Assembly: GCF_001816165.1 (NCBI RefSeq)
Contig: NZ_MDZC01000015.1
Span: 1-64,000 of the forward strand
Direction of reading: 5' to 3'
Source of the DNA: Hymenobacter glacialis
GTDB taxonomy: Bacteria > Bacteroidota > Bacteroidia > Cytophagales > Hymenobacteraceae
DNA length: 64,000 nucleotides
In this document: one piece after another, positions 7,919-17,583 of the stretch
Position numbering within the stretch: position 1 is the first letter of the stretch
How the letters are laid out: every line of letters begins with the position of its first letter
Notes under the pieces: model-generated
The model's database searches: none
What the model saw: only the letters and a program-made list of their open reading frames with translations
What the model was told of the DNA's origin: nothing
Made by a program: the position numbers and the translations under genes

Positions 7919-8617
7919 TTATCGAATGGTTTCGCCAGCACCGGCGCCGCGCTCGGAGGCCTCCATTTTGCGCAGCGTGTACACGGCCCGCACAGAATCG
8001 ACGCCGGGCAAGCCGTTGGCGCCAAAATCCAGCAGGTACCCCCGCTTCTGCGGGCCTTTCACAAAGTGGCGGTATTCTTCGGCCGACTCCCGTACCACGT
8101 ACAGGACTCCGGACGAGGGCACTTTGAGACGGGAATAAGAGCTGCGTCCATCGCCAACCGGCCGGCGGGTAGCTTCGGCCACCGAGCTGGTGCCCAGCAG
8201 GCGGTACCTGGTAATGTCGCTGCCGGGCAGGGGCAGGTTGCCGAGGCCGTCAACAAACACCTCCCGGCGGGCCATGAGCTGCTCCAAATCCAGGGTTTTG
8301 AGCAGGCCCAGATTTTCCTCAGACAAGATGAGCTGCTGCACGGCTTTGCCCGGAGCAGGCTCCTGATAATACACCAGCACGGGCTTTTTGAGCTTGACCT
8401 TGCCCACGTAGAGGGTAGAGGCCGGTTTCTTTTCGGTTTCTTCTCGCCGGGTGGTGATGGGCGCGTACACCACGGGGTCCGCTTTGGGGATGCTTCTGGC
8501 GGCAGGCATTGCCCTGCTTACCGGAATGGGCTTGCGGGGGCTGGGCCGCGACTGCGCGCTGACGCCGACCTGAGCCCCGGCGAGCAGCAGTGCAACAAGC
8601 GGGAGGGTCTTTCTCAT
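7919..8617 (-). CDS. Secreted protein of unknown function
   Basis: A 232-aa product with a clear signal peptide (MRKTLPLVALLLAGAQVGVSAQ) and no family I can name. The mature part has a basic Pro/Arg-rich start, then LYVGKVKLKKPVLVYYQEPAPGKA and a mixed alpha/beta-looking region. The start at 8617 is chosen over an upstream one because it directly precedes the signal peptide and lies about 15 nt after a strong promoter. It heads a two-gene unit with the CBM20 esterase. Confidence 0.75.
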   Translation of the reverse strand: MRKTLPLVALLLAGAQVGVSAQSRPSPRKPIPVSRAMPAARSIPKADPVVYAPITTRREETEKKPASTLYVGKVKLKKPVLVYYQEPAPGKAVQQLILSEENLGLLKTLDLEQLMARREVFVDGLGNLPLPGSDITRYRLLGTSSVAEATRRPVGDGRSSYSRLKVPSSGVLYVVRESAEEYRHFVKGPQKRGYLLDFGANGLPGVDSVRAVYTLRKMEASERGAGAGETIR

Positions 8618-8632
8618 TTTCTCAGGAAAAGT

Positions 8633-8664
8633 CAAATGTAACCAGGTACCAGTGGCCTTGCAAA
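8633..8664 (-). promoter_or_regulatory. Promoter of the secreted-protein / esterase pair
   Basis: Minus strand TTTG, 20 nt, TACATTTG: both boxes of the Bacteroidota consensus are perfect. The transcription start would fall close to 8626, so the leader is only about 10 nt, which fixes the start codon of the following gene at 8617. Confidence 0.7.
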
Positions 8665-9216
8665 AGCTTTGTGGCAAGAGTCGGGCGGAAGCAGTGCCAT
8701 TCAGGACCGAATACGAGCACCATCTCACCGCCATGATGCTACGGAGGATTGATAGCAGGGCTTGGTTTTGGACTTCCTGCATTTATCCTAAATCCTGGCA
8801 GCTCCGTTTTGGGCTGTAGCGCCGTTCGCTTCCCACTTCTGCGGGCGGCTAAAAATAGTGCTAACCGCCTCCTTCCCAGCGGGGACTTAATCTGTCGCAC
8901 ACAGTTTGCTTCAATGTCCGCGTGGGATTGTACCGGTCCTTGGCACTGAATTCAACAAGGGGCATAAAACATGAGCACCGGTTTACAACTTATTCATTTA
9001 TAGTGTTTTATACAATAAATTGTTTCCCACTTATTTGTTTGCATTTCTGCTGCATATGATTAGATTAATTGCTTTTTATGGATGTGCCAGCAGGCCACAA
9101 AATCTGTGAGCAATGCATTGTAATGCCATATAATGGGTAACTTGCACCCTTTCAGATTTTGCCAAATCTTTAATCCTCCCCACCACTCACTTTTTTCCAC
9201 CAAATATCTGTTTCCC
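8665..9216. other. Intergenic region upstream of susC
   Basis: About 550 bp without a supported gene. It is AT-rich from about 8960 to 9210. I see no perfect TAnnTTTG box on the plus strand, so the susC promoter may depend on an activator or another sigma factor. Confidence 0.6.
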
Positions 9217-12210
9217 ATGAAACACCCTTATCTGGCAAAACTATTGTTTCTGCTGTTATTCGCATGCTTTGGTCTCGTTTCCGAGGCCGTTGCGCAAACT
9301 GGCTCCCTGAGCGGCCGGGTTACCGATAGTAAGAACGAAGGCATTCCCGGCGCCACGGTGCTGGTAGAAGGCACTTCGCTGGGCAGCTCATCCAACGTGG
9401 ATGGCACCTACAGCATCCAGAACGTCCCAGCCGGAGCGCAAAACCTGGTTATCTCATTTGTGGGCTACACCACCGTGCGCCGCGCCGTGACCGTGGTGGC
9501 CGGGCAAAATGCCCAGGTTTCGGCCACGCTGGCTGAAAGCACCACCCAGCTTTCCGAAGCCGTGGTAGTAGCCTACGGCACCCAGCGCCGCCAGGACCTG
9601 ACCGGCGCCGTGGAGCAGATTTCCGAGAAGCAGTTTGTGAAAGGCCAGGTAACCAACCCCGAGCAGCTCATTCAGGGCAAAGTGGCCGGCGTGCAGATTA
9701 CCACCGGCGGCGGTTCGCCCGGCGCGGGCTCGCAGATTCTCATCCGTGGCGGCTCGTCGCTGGCGGCCTCCAACGCCCCGCTCATCATCATCGACGGCGT
9801 GCCGGTGGACAACACCACCATTCAGGGCACGGGCAACCCCCTCACCCTCATCAACCCCAGCGACATTGAGAGCATCACGGTGCTGAAGGATGCTTCTTCG
9901 ACGGCCATCTACGGGGTGCGCGCCTCCAACGGCGTTATTCTGGTGACCACCAAAAAGGGCATTGCCGGTGATGTGATGCACGTGAACGTGTCTACGCAGC
10001 ACTCGGTAGCTACCGTGGCCAAGTACGCGGACGTGCTCAACGCCGACGAGTTCCGGGCCTTGGTAAAGGCGCGCGGCACCAGTGGCCAGCAGGCCTCGCT
10101 GGGCACGGCCAACACCGACTGGCAGCGCGAGATTTTCCGTCCCGCCTACACCACCGACAACACAGTAGCCCTGAGCGGCTCGACGGGCATTCTCCCCTAC
10201 CGCGTGTCGCTGGGCTACCTCAACCAGCAGGGCTTGCTGAAGCGCAACGAGCTGAGCCGCTACAGCGGCGCCCTGAGCCTGAACCCCGTGCTACTCGACG
10301 GTGCCCTGCGCGTGAACCTCAACCTGAAGGGCTCGTGGATTGACAACGACTTCTCGAACCAGGGTGCCGTGGGCGCCGCCGTGCGCTACGACCCCACTCA
10401 GCCCATCACCTCGAACGCCCCCAAGTACGCGCCCTTCGGTAGCTACGTGGAGTTCCTCGACCCCAGCGGCAACGGCCGCCTCAACTCCCTGGCCCCCCTC
10501 AACCCGATTGGCCTCATCAACACGCGCCGCGACCGCAGCACCGTGAAGCGCAGCATCGGCAACGTGCAGCTCGACTACAAGCTGCCGTTCCTGACCGGCC
10601 TGAGCGCCAACCTCAACCTGGGCTACGACGTGCAGCGCGGGCGTGGTACCGTGGCCGTGCCGGCTGCCGCCGCGCAGGCGTTCAACCAGTTGGGCGTGAA
10701 CAACCAGTACGCTCAGGACCTGAACAACACCCTGCTCGAAGCCCTCGTGAAGTACGAGCGCACCGTGGGCCCCGGCAAGCTGGACCTGTTGGGTGGCTAC
10801 TCCTACCAGAAGTTTCAGAACCGCTTTTTCATCTTCAACAACAACTCGGCCGACGGTAAAGTATTCCAGCAGCCGGCTTCGCTGACGTACAACAACTCGG
10901 ACAACTTCCTGAACACCAACGTGCTGCTGGCCTTCTTTGGCCGTTTCAACTACAACATCGCCGATAAGTACCTCTTCACCGGCACGTTCCGGGCCGACGG
11001 TACCTCGCGCTTCAACCCCGAGCCCTTCGGCTTCTTCCCGTCGGGCGCGTTTGCCTGGCGCCTGAAGGGCGAGGATTTCCTCAAGAACTCGGAAAGCATC
11101 TCTGACCTGAAACTGCGCGTGGGCTACGGCAAAACCGGCCAGCAGGACCTGGGCGGCAACTTCTATCCTTTCCTGGCCGGCCTCACGCTCAGCAACAACC
11201 AGGCGCAGTACCAGCTTGGCAACCAGTTCATTCGCACCTTGCGGCCCGACCAGTACAACCCCAACATTACCTGGGAAACAACTTCGACCTACAACCTGGG
11301 CCTGGACTACGGCTTCTTCGGCGGCCGCTTCTACGGCTCGGTAGACCTGTACCAGCGCGACACCGAGGACCTGCTGAACTTCCGCACCGTGGCGGCCCTG
11401 GAAGGCCTCTCGAACGGCGGCACCTTCAACACGGGCTCGCTCACCAACAAAGGCCTGGAGGTAATTGCCAACGTGGACGCGTACAAGAGCGAGAAGTTCA
11501 ACGTGACGGTGAACACCAACGCGACCTTCAACCGCAACCGCATCACCAAGCTCAACAACAACGACTCACCCAACGACATCGGCCAGGCTACCGGCGGCAT
11601 TGCCGGCGGCGTGGGCAACACCATTCAGGTGAACACTGTGGGCTTCCCCGCCCAGTCGTTCTTCGTGAACAAGCAGGTGTACGGCCAGGACGGCAAGCCC
11701 CTGGAAGGCGTGTACGTGGACAGCAACGGCGACGGTGCCCTGAACAGCTCGGACCGTTACCGCTTCAAGTCGCCCCGCCCCGACGTCATCCTCGGCGGCG
11801 GTGCCAACCTCACCTACGGCGGCGCCAACCTGGCCTTCACCATGCGTTCGAACATCGGCAACTACGTGTACAACAACGTGCGCTCGGGCAGCTACTTCGA
11901 CACCAGCACCAACGGCTTTGTGGGCAACGCCAACCGCGAAACCCTGAACTCCAACTTCAGCAACGCGCAGTACTTCTCGGACTACTACGTGGAGAACGCC
12001 TCGTTCCTGCGCATGGAAAACATCACGCTCGGCTACAATTTTGGCTCGCTTCTGAAGAAGGATTCAAACTTAAGCCTCTCGTTTGCAGTTCAGAATGCAT
12101 TCCTTATCACCAACTACAACGGCATCGACCCGGAAGTAATTGGTGGCATCGACAATACGATTTACCCCCGGCCTCGTACGTTCACCGTGGGTCTGAATCT
12201 CGGCCTCTAA
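9217..12210 (+). CDS. SusC/RagA-family TonB-linked outer-membrane transporter
   Basis: A 997-aa receptor that imports oligosaccharides across the outer membrane with its SusD partner. After the signal peptide (to about residue 27, ending in AVAQ) comes a carboxypeptidase-regulatory-like domain (GRVTDSKNEGIPGATVLVEGT), then the plug domain (VVVAYGTQRRQDLTGAV, the SusC signature; ASSTAIYGVRASNGVILVTTKKG), then a beta-barrel ending in PRPRTFTVGLNLGL. The start at 9217 is preferred over an in-frame start at 9133 because it begins the signal peptide. It is followed 24 bp later by the SusD gene. Nearby amylases suggest alpha-glucan as ligand. Confidence 0.95.
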   Translation: MKHPYLAKLLFLLLFACFGLVSEAVAQTGSLSGRVTDSKNEGIPGATVLVEGTSLGSSSNVDGTYSIQNVPAGAQNLVISFVGYTTVRRAVTVVAGQNAQVSATLAESTTQLSEAVVVAYGTQRRQDLTGAVEQISEKQFVKGQVTNPEQLIQGKVAGVQITTGGGSPGAGSQILIRGGSSLAASNAPLIIIDGVPVDNTTIQGTGNPLTLINPSDIESITVLKDASSTAIYGVRASNGVILVTTKKGIAGDVMHVNVSTQHSVATVAKYADVLNADEFRALVKARGTSGQQASLGTANTDWQREIFRPAYTTDNTVALSGSTGILPYRVSLGYLNQQGLLKRNELSRYSGALSLNPVLLDGALRVNLNLKGSWIDNDFSNQGAVGAAVRYDPTQPITSNAPKYAPFGSYVEFLDPSGNGRLNSLAPLNPIGLINTRRDRSTVKRSIGNVQLDYKLPFLTGLSANLNLGYDVQRGRGTVAVPAAAAQAFNQLGVNNQYAQDLNNTLLEALVKYERTVGPGKLDLLGGYSYQKFQNRFFIFNNNSADGKVFQQPASLTYNNSDNFLNTNVLLAFFGRFNYNIADKYLFTGTFRADGTSRFNPEPFGFFPSGAFAWRLKGEDFLKNSESISDLKLRVGYGKTGQQDLGGNFYPFLAGLTLSNNQAQYQLGNQFIRTLRPDQYNPNITWETTSTYNLGLDYGFFGGRFYGSVDLYQRDTEDLLNFRTVAALEGLSNGGTFNTGSLTNKGLEVIANVDAYKSEKFNVTVNTNATFNRNRITKLNNNDSPNDIGQATGGIAGGVGNTIQVNTVGFPAQSFFVNKQVYGQDGKPLEGVYVDSNGDGALNSSDRYRFKSPRPDVILGGGANLTYGGANLAFTMRSNIGNYVYNNVRSGSYFDTSTNGFVGNANRETLNSNFSNAQYFSDYYVENASFLRMENITLGYNFGSLLKKDSNLSLSFAVQNAFLITNYNGIDPEVIGGIDNTIYPRPRTFTVGLNLGL

Positions 12211-12234
12211 TTCATCCCTAACTTCATCATTATC

Positions 12235-13848
12235 ATGAATCAAAAATTCACCCGTACGTTAGGGATGCTGGCGCTGGCCGCCGGGCTAACGACCATGGCC
12301 TCGTCCTGCACCAAGGACCTGGACCAGGTACCCGACTATTCGGCCAACGCTGAGGTAGTGTACCGCGACCCAATTCAGATTAAGCAGGTGCTGGCCCGCC
12401 TCTACGCCACCTTCGCGGTGAGCGGCCAGCGAGGCCCCGCCGGCGCGCCCGACATCTCGGGCATCGACGAAGGTTTCTCGAACTACCTGCGCACCTACTG
12501 GCAGCTGCAGGAAATCACCACCGACGAGGCCATTCTGGGCTGGAACGACGGCAACCTGCCCAGCGTGAACACGCTGCAGTGGAACGCCGACAACGAGTTT
12601 GTGCGCGCCTGCTACGACCGGATTTATTACCAGGTTGCCCTGTGCAACGAGTTCATCCGCCAAACCTCCGACGCCAAGCTCTCGGAACGCGGCATCGGCG
12701 GCACCGAGGCTACCACCGTGCGCACCTACCGCGCCGAAGCCCGCTTGCTGCGTGCGTTGTCTTACTGGCACGCCATTGACTTGTTCGGCGGCGGTCCCTT
12801 CGCCACCGAGGAAGCCAGCATTGGCACCACGCCTCCCTACAAGACCCGCGCCGAGCTGTTCGCCTTCGTGGAGTCGGAGTTGAAAGCCCTGGACACCACC
12901 GAGGGCCTGCTGGCTCCCCGGGGCGAGTACGCCCGCGCCGACAAAGCCGTGGCCTGGACGCTGCTCACCAAGCTCTATCTGAACGCGCAGGTGTATACCG
13001 GTACCAACCGCGCCACCGACGCCATCACCTACGCCAACAAAGTGCTGGCGGCTGGCTACACGCTCACGCCAGACTACACGTTCCTGTTTCTGGCCGACAA
13101 CGACAAGACGGCGGCCCGCAACGAAATTATCTTCCCCATTGCTTTCGACGGCCTCAGCACGCAGGGCTACGGTGGCATGACTTTCCTGGTGCACGCACCC
13201 GTGGGCCGCGCCATTCCCCCGGCTTCCATTGGCATCAACGGCGGCTGGGGCGGTTTGCGCACCAAGCCAGCCCTCACGCGCCTGTTCCCCGGCGGCGCCA
13301 CCGGCACCACCGACAAGCGCCAGACCCTTTTCTTCACGAAGGGCCAAAACCCCAACGTGGACACCCTGGGCGCATTCAGCAGCGGCGTGCTGGTTACCAA
13401 GTATAAGAACGTGACTTCGACCGGCAAGGGCGGCAAGGACTCGAACGAGCAGGGCGGCTCGGGCGACTTCCCCGACACCGACTTCCCCATGTTCCGCTTG
13501 GCCGACGTGCAGCTCATGTACGCCGAAGCGGTACTGCGTGGCGGTGCGGGCGGCAGCCAAGCCCAGGCCCTGGCGCTGGTAAACGCTGTGCGGGCCCGTT
13601 CGGGCGCGGCGGCGCTCGCCTCCATTGCTCTGCCAGACATTCTGGACGAGCGCGCCCGCGAGCTGTTCTGGGAAGCCCACCGTCGGACTGACCTCATCCG
13701 CTTCGGCAAGTTCACCACGGGCAACAACTGGGCCTTTAAGGGCGGTGTGAAAGAAGGCCGCGACGTGGAACCCACGCGTGTGCTGTTCCCCATCCCCAAC
13801 ACGGACCGGGTGGTGAACCCCAACCTGCCGCAAAACCCCGGCTACTAA
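12235..13848 (+). CDS. SusD/RagB-family nutrient-binding lipoprotein
   Basis: A 537-aa surface lipoprotein that caps the SusC channel and binds glycan. It has a lipobox (TTMASSC, Cys near residue 25), the SusD-like N-terminus with repeated helices (TPR-like; YRAEARLLRALSYWHAIDLFG is characteristic), and the C-terminal RagB/SusD domain with MFRLADVQLMYAEAVLRGG and ERARELFWEAHRRTDLIRFGKF. Ends in the usual NPNLPQNPGY. Co-transcribed with susC. Confidence 0.95.
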   Translation: MNQKFTRTLGMLALAAGLTTMASSCTKDLDQVPDYSANAEVVYRDPIQIKQVLARLYATFAVSGQRGPAGAPDISGIDEGFSNYLRTYWQLQEITTDEAILGWNDGNLPSVNTLQWNADNEFVRACYDRIYYQVALCNEFIRQTSDAKLSERGIGGTEATTVRTYRAEARLLRALSYWHAIDLFGGGPFATEEASIGTTPPYKTRAELFAFVESELKALDTTEGLLAPRGEYARADKAVAWTLLTKLYLNAQVYTGTNRATDAITYANKVLAAGYTLTPDYTFLFLADNDKTAARNEIIFPIAFDGLSTQGYGGMTFLVHAPVGRAIPPASIGINGGWGGLRTKPALTRLFPGGATGTTDKRQTLFFTKGQNPNVDTLGAFSSGVLVTKYKNVTSTGKGGKDSNEQGGSGDFPDTDFPMFRLADVQLMYAEAVLRGGAGGSQAQALALVNAVRARSGAAALASIALPDILDERARELFWEAHRRTDLIRFGKFTTGNNWAFKGGVKEGRDVEPTRVLFPIPNTDRVVNPNLPQNPGY

Positions 13849-13915
13849 ACTTTTTTCGGCCGCTCCTTGTTAAGGAGCCGGCTACTTAATGGTTTTATTC
13901 CTCTTCCTGAATTTT

Positions 13916-14704
13916 ATGAAAAACTGGTTCCTAAATATTGCGGCCAGTGCTGTGGTGCTCCTCTCCTTCACTGCGTGTGAAAAGGACGAGACGAAGGTGA
14001 CAATTGCCACCGCCGGAGCCCCCGTACTGACTGCCTCGGCCACCACGGCCACGCTCTCGCAACCCATGGCCAACGACAACGCCGTGAAGTATACCTGGGC
14101 TCCTGCCAACTTCGGCTTCGCAGCTGCTACTACCTATACCCTGCAGTTTGACAAAAAGGGAGGCAACTTCAGCAAGCCAATTTCCATTAATGCCGGCAGC
14201 GCCACCACCCGCACCCTGCGCGTAACGGAGCTGAACGACATCTTCATCAACCTGGGCCTGCCAGCTGATGCTGCCGCCCAAGTGGACGTTCGCGTGCTGG
14301 CATCGGTTGGTACCACGGCACCCACGCAAGCTTCGGCAGTGAGCACTATTGCCGCTACGCCGTATGATTTCTGTGCGATTCCGAAGGACTCCTGGGGTCT
14401 GGTGGGCCCGGCCGGCGACGGCTGGCCTGGTGCCACGGCCACCGACATCGTGCTGCCCTACGACTGCAAGGCCCGGGCCTATGTGCTGCGCATGCCGCTC
14501 AACGCTGGTCCTTTTAAGTTCCGCGCCAACAAAGATTGGGGAACCAATCTGGGCGGGGCTGGCAACCTAACCAGCGGCGTTCCCCTGACGCTGAACGGAT
14601 CTGACTTGACTATTGCCACCGCCGGCACCTACACCGTGAAGCTGGTGGTTGCGGTAGACGCCGCCGACAAAGTGACTGGTGGTACCCTCACGGTAACCCC
14701 GTAG
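13916..14704 (+). CDS. SusE-like outer-membrane lipoprotein
   Basis: A 262-aa lipoprotein (signal MKNWFLNIAASAVVLLSFTAC) with an N-terminal SusE-type Ig-like domain (VLTASATTATLSQP..AVKYTWAPANFG) and a C-terminal part that carries W-rich starch-binding-like strands (DSWGLVGPAGDGWPG, PFKFRANKDWGTNLGG). SusE/SusF proteins bind starch at the cell surface. It is third in the susCDE order, 67 bp after susD, and closed by a terminator. Confidence 0.85.
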   Translation: MKNWFLNIAASAVVLLSFTACEKDETKVTIATAGAPVLTASATTATLSQPMANDNAVKYTWAPANFGFAAATTYTLQFDKKGGNFSKPISINAGSATTRTLRVTELNDIFINLGLPADAAAQVDVRVLASVGTTAPTQASAVSTIAATPYDFCAIPKDSWGLVGPAGDGWPGATATDIVLPYDCKARAYVLRMPLNAGPFKFRANKDWGTNLGGAGNLTSGVPLTLNGSDLTIATAGTYTVKLVVAVDAADKVTGGTLTVTP

Positions 14705-14738
14705 GTTATTATTCAAAAAGCACCCCGTGCATTCCCTT

Positions 14739-14769
14739 AAAAAGCCGCTGTAACCCAGCGGCTTTTTTT
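14739..14769 (+). terminator. Terminator of the susCDE operon
   Basis: AAAAAGCCGCTG, a 5-nt loop, CAGCGGCTTTTTTT. It lies 34 bp after the SusE stop codon. Confidence 0.85.
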
Positions 14770-14810
14770 GTTGCCCCAGGCACATGCACTATACTTTCCC
14801 CAACCCTTAG

Positions 14811-14933
14811 ATGAGCATACAGGCACAAGAGAGCCCACCCCAACACGAGCCCGTGGCTCATACGTTCTGCTCCCACCTACTGAACTGCATTCCCAAGCAC
14901 TTTCACTTCTATGAGGGCCATGAGTACTGTTAG
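14811..14933 (+). CDS. Possible 40-codon ORF, unidentified
   Basis: ATG at 14811 to TAG at 14931. The product begins MSIQAQESPPQHEP and ends HFYEGHEYC, with three Cys and several His. I recognise no family and see no promoter. It could be a small metal-binding-like peptide, a relic, or chance. The rest of the interval 14770-15111 holds nothing else I can support. Confidence 0.2.
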   Translation: MSIQAQESPPQHEPVAHTFCSHLLNCIPKHFHFYEGHEYC

Positions 14934-15111
14934 GTAGTGGTTCAGTGGCAGGCCTGGTATGGTAAAGGACCCTTCGTAAGGGCGACTGTTAAGTTGATTT
15001 TCATGACAACTTTTTGGGTTGCTGTTCAGGAGTGGACGTGCCAAAGTAAGCGGGTGCCGTTTAAAACATCGTGCTCATTGGGCATGTGCTCGCAGCCGAT
15101 GCAGAGGGCCA

Positions 15112-15147
15112 AAAAAAAGCCTCGACGCGAATGCGCCGAGGCTTTTT
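15112..15147 (-). terminator. Terminator of the T9SS cargo gene
   Basis: AAAAAAGCCTCG..CGAGGCTTTTTT with an inner CGC/GCG pairing. It works for the minus-strand gene ending at 15164 and is nearly symmetric, so it could also stop plus-strand readthrough. Confidence 0.8.
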
Positions 15148-15163
15148 TGTCTATTACCGAAAG

Positions 15164-16252
15164 TTATTCGATAACTACTTTGGCGCTGGTTTCCTCGCCG
15201 CCCACGTTGAGTTTCACAACGTAGATGCCGGAGCGCAAGCCGCTGAGCTTGTACGACTGAGCACCCGCCTGGGCCTCGCTGAAGCTGCGTACTTGCTTGC
15301 CAGTGGCGTCAAACACGCTCAGGGCTACGGCCTGCCGGCCCTGGGGAACCGTATAGGCTACCGAAACAGCCGAACCGGGATTGGGGTACGCACCAAAGCG
15401 CAGCGACTTGGCTACTTCGCTGCGGGTAGCGAGCAGGCCGCTTCCTACGCGGTAAGTCAGGTACTGATTGCCGGCAATAGCGGTGAAGTCCTGGTCCGGA
15501 GCAAATGGGGTGGTCCGGCCGGCAACGGGGGGAAATGTATCCGTAGTGAATACACCACCGTCGTTGGTATAGGCAATGAACATGTCAACAGCGCTGTTGG
15601 CAGTCAAACCCAATGCGGCTAGGTCAAACTCAAACTCCACGGCAGAGTTGGTAACGTTGGCGGCCAGGCTGGTGGATGCCAGGTAGGCTACCCGCGCACC
15701 CAACAATGGGCCAGCAGTAGCCGACGCGGTAATAGGCGTACCGGTTTTGTTGGCACCGCCTTGGTAGGGGTCAGCTACAGCAACTGTGTTGCCGTTGGTG
15801 TAATCAACGTAGCTGAAGTAAGCGCTGGAGGTAATTGATTTATCGAAAGTAAGACGAACGCCGTAGTCGACTTGAAAGTCGAAAGTAGGCCGAATTTTCA
15901 ACGGGCTATCGCCGGCAGCGCCACCAATCAACCGCGTTCCGGCGGGCACGCCGGTTTTACCGGGTACGTTCAGGTAAGCAACAACGGCGGGGAAAGATTC
16001 GCTTTGCTCGAAAGAACCCACCACTGCTATGTACAGTTTGGTGGCAGACGTAGCCACGTACAGAGACTTCAGGCCCTTATCGGCTACGGAGTGCGTGCCG
16101 TTGTAGGAGCTAATGAGTTGGTACTTGTTGGCTGTGTTTGTGGCGGCGATTTCAGTGGCATCGACTTTGCCGTCGAGCGTGATTTGGGCTTGAGCGCCCA
16201 GTGAGCTGGCAACAAGTGCGCTGGCAGCAGCGAGAGTAAAGATTTTTTTCAT
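15164..16252 (-). CDS. Secreted protein with C-terminal T9SS sorting domain
   Basis: A 362-aa protein with a signal peptide (ending LGAQAQ), a central beta-rich domain (about 25-275) that looks like a carbohydrate-binding or DOMON-like fold (ITLDGKVDATEIAAT at its start), and a type A sorting domain (about 285-362: FGAYPNPGSAVSVAYTVP, LSVFDATGKQVRSF, SGLRSGIYVVKLNVGG). It should leave through the type IX machinery and be attached at the cell surface. Its position between susE and a GH13 amylase suggests a role in glycan handling, but the function is not known. Confidence 0.8.
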   Translation of the reverse strand: MKKIFTLAAASALVASSLGAQAQITLDGKVDATEIAATNTANKYQLISSYNGTHSVADKGLKSLYVATSATKLYIAVVGSFEQSESFPAVVAYLNVPGKTGVPAGTRLIGGAAGDSPLKIRPTFDFQVDYGVRLTFDKSITSSAYFSYVDYTNGNTVAVADPYQGGANKTGTPITASATAGPLLGARVAYLASTSLAANVTNSAVEFEFDLAALGLTANSAVDMFIAYTNDGGVFTTDTFPPVAGRTTPFAPDQDFTAIAGNQYLTYRVGSGLLATRSEVAKSLRFGAYPNPGSAVSVAYTVPQGRQAVALSVFDATGKQVRSFSEAQAGAQSYKLSGLRSGIYVVKLNVGGEETSAKVVIE

Positions 16253-16491
16253 GACAATGTAAAAAATGAGAATGGTGAAAAAAGGTAATGGAGAGTGGCT
16301 GAGCGCTAAATAAGCCCCTCAATGGCGCTAATTGAAGTAAATGTAAACAACTTGACGCTAAAAAAACAATTTTAAATAGTACTGTTAAGCTAGTTTTCAA
16401 TTTAGCTACACACCAACTGCAAATCTACCCCCACGGGTTGTTGCCTCGTTGGTTGTTATTTTCGCCGGACTTCCCAATACAACCTGTCATT

Positions 16492-17337
16492 ATGATTCTA
16501 ATTGCCGACGGCGGCTCCACGAAGTGCAGCTGGTGCCAACTCGACGATGCCCACAACCGGGTATACTTTAATACGGAAGGGTATAACCCTGATTTTATTG
16601 ATACCGCCGGCATCGTGGCTTCGCTGGGCAACAACCTGCCGGAGACCCTGCCACGGGACCAAGTACGCGAAGTGCACTTCTACGGCGCGGGGGTTTCATC
16701 GCCCCAAAAAGCCGAGGTGATTGCCGCCGCAATGCGACAGCTGTTTCCCAACGCAACGGTTACCGTGACCGAAGATTTGCTGGCCGCGGCGCGGGCGCTG
16801 CTGGGCCGCCAGCCCGGCTTTGCGTCCATTCTGGGCACGGGCACCAACTCCTGCCTGTACGACGGTGAGAAAATTACCTACAACGTGGACTCGCTGGGGT
16901 ATTTCCTGGGCGACGAGGGCTCGGGCTCGTACTTCGGCAAGCGCCTGCTGCGCGACTACCTGCGCAACCTGCTGCCCGACGGACTCCAGGAAACCTTCCG
17001 CGAAACCTACGACCTGGGCAGCCGCAACAGTATTCTGGACCGGCTCTACAACCAGCCCCTGCCCAACCGCTACCTGGCCAGCTTCGCCAAATTCGCCTAC
17101 GACCACAACAACGTGAGCTACTGCCGCGACATCGTGCTCGAAGGCTTCGAGACGTTCTTCAGCAACCTGGTGGTGCACTACCCCCGCTACCAGGACTACT
17201 CGTTCAACTGCATCGGCTCGGTGGGCTACAACTTCCGCGACGTGCTCACGCAGGTGGCCCGTGGCCACGGCATGGAGGTGGGCAGGATTATCCGCTCGCC
17301 TATCGACGACCTGGTGACTTACCACGAAGAGGCTTAA
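16492..17337 (+). CDS. BadF/BadG/BcrA-type sugar kinase (N-acetylglucosamine kinase-like)
   Basis: A 281-aa ASKHA-fold kinase. It has the phosphate-1 motif ILIADGGSTKCSW at the N-terminus, the hinge motif ILGTGTNSCLYDG, and GDEGSGSYFGKRLLRDYL, all typical of Bacteroidota N-acetylglucosamine or glucosamine kinases. The start at 16492 is used because the fold begins there. In this neighbourhood it could phosphorylate glucose or GlcNAc released outside the cytoplasm; substrate specificity is not visible. Confidence 0.8.
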   Translation: MILIADGGSTKCSWCQLDDAHNRVYFNTEGYNPDFIDTAGIVASLGNNLPETLPRDQVREVHFYGAGVSSPQKAEVIAAAMRQLFPNATVTVTEDLLAAARALLGRQPGFASILGTGTNSCLYDGEKITYNVDSLGYFLGDEGSGSYFGKRLLRDYLRNLLPDGLQETFRETYDLGSRNSILDRLYNQPLPNRYLASFAKFAYDHNNVSYCRDIVLEGFETFFSNLVVHYPRYQDYSFNCIGSVGYNFRDVLTQVARGHGMEVGRIIRSPIDDLVTYHEEA

Positions 17338-17386
17338 CCAAACCCAGCAGGGTGCTTCAGGGGCTGGTTGAAGAATACCCTGAGTG

Positions 17387-17474
17387 GTCATGCTGAGCTT
17401 GTCGAAGCATCTCTACCGCTTCGTTGTACCGCTCAAATGAAGCGGTAGAAATGCTTCGACAAGCTCAGCATGAC
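17387..17474. repeat. Palindromic element, family 1, copy 4
   Basis: An 88-bp palindrome with arms GTCATGCTGAGCTTGTCGA and TCGACAAGCTCAGCATGAC and inner AGCATCTCTACCGCTTC / GAAGCGGTAGAAATGCT. It lies between the convergent kinase and GH13 genes. Confidence 0.92.
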
Positions 17475-17508
17475 CGCCCAAGAACTTTCTAAACAGCTTC
17501 AATAAACC

Positions 17509-17541
17509 AAAAAGGCCGCCTCAAGTTGAGGTGGCCTTTTT
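17509..17541. terminator. Bidirectional terminator
   Basis: AAAAAGGCC..CCTC, a 5-nt loop, GAGG..GGCCTTTTT between two convergent genes; A- and T-tracts on both sides allow it to act in both directions. Confidence 0.8.
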
Positions 17542-17583
17542 GTTTGGAGCTGGCCACGATAAATGGCCGGGCGCAGCCGTGAA

